From the NCBI GenBank assembly GCA_017411945.1, contig JAFQPD010000144.1:1-7974 (forward strand): a stretch of DNA of 7,974 bases. Direction: 5' to 3'. This document shows positions 6,947 to 7,974 of this stretch, in pieces (the first letter of the stretch is position 1; each line of letters begins with the position of its first letter). Under the pieces are notes generated by a model, which was given only the letters and a program-made list of their open reading frames with translations, did no database searches and was not told where the DNA came from. The translations under genes were made by a program, and so were the position numbers. Source of the stretch: Mailhella sp. (GTDB lineage Bacteria; Desulfobacterota; Desulfovibrionia; Desulfovibrionales; Desulfovibrionaceae).

Positions 6947-7974
6947 ATGTCTGAAAAGATCATCATCGGCATCGCCGGCCTCGGCACCGTGGGCAGCGGC
7001 CTTGTGGAAATGCTCCAGAAGAACCGCGAAGACATACTGCGCCGCTCCGGCCGCGAATTCGTCATCAAGGCTGTGGCCGTCCACAACCTGAACAAGAAGC
7101 GCGACCTTCCCGAAGGCGTCACCCTCACCGGCAACCCGCTCGACCTCGCGAACGACCCTGAGATACAGGTCGTGGTCGAACTCATGGGCGGCACCGGCGC
7201 GGCCCGCGAGCTCATCCTCGCCGCCATGGAGAACGGCAAGAGCGTGGTCACCGCCAACAAGGCCCTGCTTGCCGAACACGGCAAGGAGATCTTCGCCCTC
7301 GCCCGCGAGAAGAACGTTTCCCTCGGCTACGAAGCCAGCTCCGCAGGAGCCATCCCCGTCATTGAGACCCTGCGCGACTCCATGGCCGGCAACCACATCA
7401 CCTCGGTGATGGGCATCCTGAACGGCACGTCCAACTACATCCTTTCCGAGATGAACAGCCGCGGCTCCTCCTTCGCTTCCGCCCTTGCGGACGCGCAGGC
7501 TCAGGGCCTTGCCGAAGCCGATCCCACCCTCGATATCGACGGCGGCGACGCGGCCCATAAGCTCGTCCTGCTCATCCGCCTCGCATGGGGCGTGCACTTC
7601 GACTACGACAAGCTGGTCATCCGCGGCATCCGCGACATCAGCCGCCTCGACGTGCAGTTCGCCCGCGACTTCGGCTACCGCGTGAAGCTCATCGGTCAGG
7701 CCCGCGAAGAAAACGGCGTCATCGAAGCCGGTGTGTTCCCGGCCCTCGTGCACAAGAGTATGCTCCTCGCCCGCGTGAACGGCGCGTACAACGCCGTGCG
7801 CATCGAAGGCAACGCCGTCGGCTCCCTGTTCCTGCACGGCCTCGGCGCAGGCAGCCGCCCCACGGCCAGCGCCGTTCTCGGCGACCTCATGGCCGTGGCC
7901 CGCCGCGACGAGATCAACACCAGCGAAGCCAACACCGGCTACGTGGAAGACCTTGGCGACGCCACTATCCTGCC
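6947..7974 (+). CDS. hom: Homoserine dehydrogenase, cut by the window's right edge
   Basis: The first 342 codons are present with no stop; the family is usually about 400-440 residues, so a C-terminal part, including any ACT domain, lies outside the window. The enzyme reduces aspartate semialdehyde to homoserine with NAD(P)H in the cytoplasm, on the route to threonine and, in many bacteria, methionine. The Rossmann fold opens with IAGLGTVGSG (G11, G13, G16). VVTANKALL (100-108) contains conserved K105. SSAGAIPVI (131-139) and ILNGTSNYIL (157-166) are family signatures. GLAEADPTLDIDGGDAAHKL (187-206) carries D201 and K205, whose spacing matches the catalytic Asp/Lys pair of the yeast enzyme. 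The dimerisation-core motif SRPTASAVLGDL spans 303-314. The start is ATG 6947, with AAGGA just upstream. It is probably co-transcribed with alaC. Nothing suggests damage; only the window edge cuts it. Confidence 0.96.
   Translation, partial: MSEKIIIGIAGLGTVGSGLVEMLQKNREDILRRSGREFVIKAVAVHNLNKKRDLPEGVTLTGNPLDLANDPEIQVVVELMGGTGAARELILAAMENGKSVVTANKALLAEHGKEIFALAREKNVSLGYEASSAGAIPVIETLRDSMAGNHITSVMGILNGTSNYILSEMNSRGSSFASALADAQAQGLAEADPTLDIDGGDAAHKLVLLIRLAWGVHFDYDKLVIRGIRDISRLDVQFARDFGYRVKLIGQAREENGVIEAGVFPALVHKSMLLARVNGAYNAVRIEGNAVGSLFLHGLGAGSRPTASAVLGDLMAVARRDEINTSEANTGYVEDLGDATIL

Noticed and set aside
5483..7837. 784-codon minus-strand open frame opposite alaC and hom
   Set aside because: The opposite strand encodes complete, motif-bearing AlaC and Hom. 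The antisense product has low-complexity Val/Ala/His/Gly composition typical of such shadows.

Overview
The window looks like ordinary core chromosome from a high-GC bacterium, most likely a delta-type sulfate reducer of the Desulfovibrionaceae. The clues are strong C/G preference at third codon positions, a large N_NLPC_P60/SH3/NlpC-type lipoprotein of the kind well known from Desulfovibrio, and an AlaC-like aminotransferase directly followed by homoserine dehydrogenase. From memory, unverified, a similar gene neighbourhood exists around DVU0890-DVU0896 of D. vulgaris Hildenborough. I see no IS element, phage gene, CRISPR array, tRNA, rRNA or toxin-antitoxin locus.

Layout. Positions 1-190 hold no convincing gene but several tight inverted repeats. 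Positions 191-5364 are a three-gene minus-strand cluster, read right to left: recD2 (DNA helicase), an NlpC/P60 peptidoglycan hydrolase lipoprotein, and mtaB (tRNA methylthiotransferase). recD2 and the lipoprotein gene overlap by an ATGA; the lipoprotein gene and mtaB are 24 bases apart, so a single transcript is likely. Positions 5365-5722 are a divergent intergenic region with a recognisable sigma-70-like promoter facing right, followed by about 245 bases of GC-rich, potentially structured leader. Positions 5723-7974 hold a plus-strand pair, alaC and hom; hom runs off the right edge.

The right-hand pair is amino-acid metabolism: alanine or related transamination, and the aspartate-semialdehyde to homoserine step leading to threonine. 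The left-hand cluster joins DNA repair, cell-wall turnover and tRNA modification with no obvious shared pathway; co-transcription is inferred from spacing only.

I found no clear previously undescribed system. The two places most worth a second look are non-coding: the long alaC-hom leader with mutually exclusive stems, and the hairpin cluster at the left edge.
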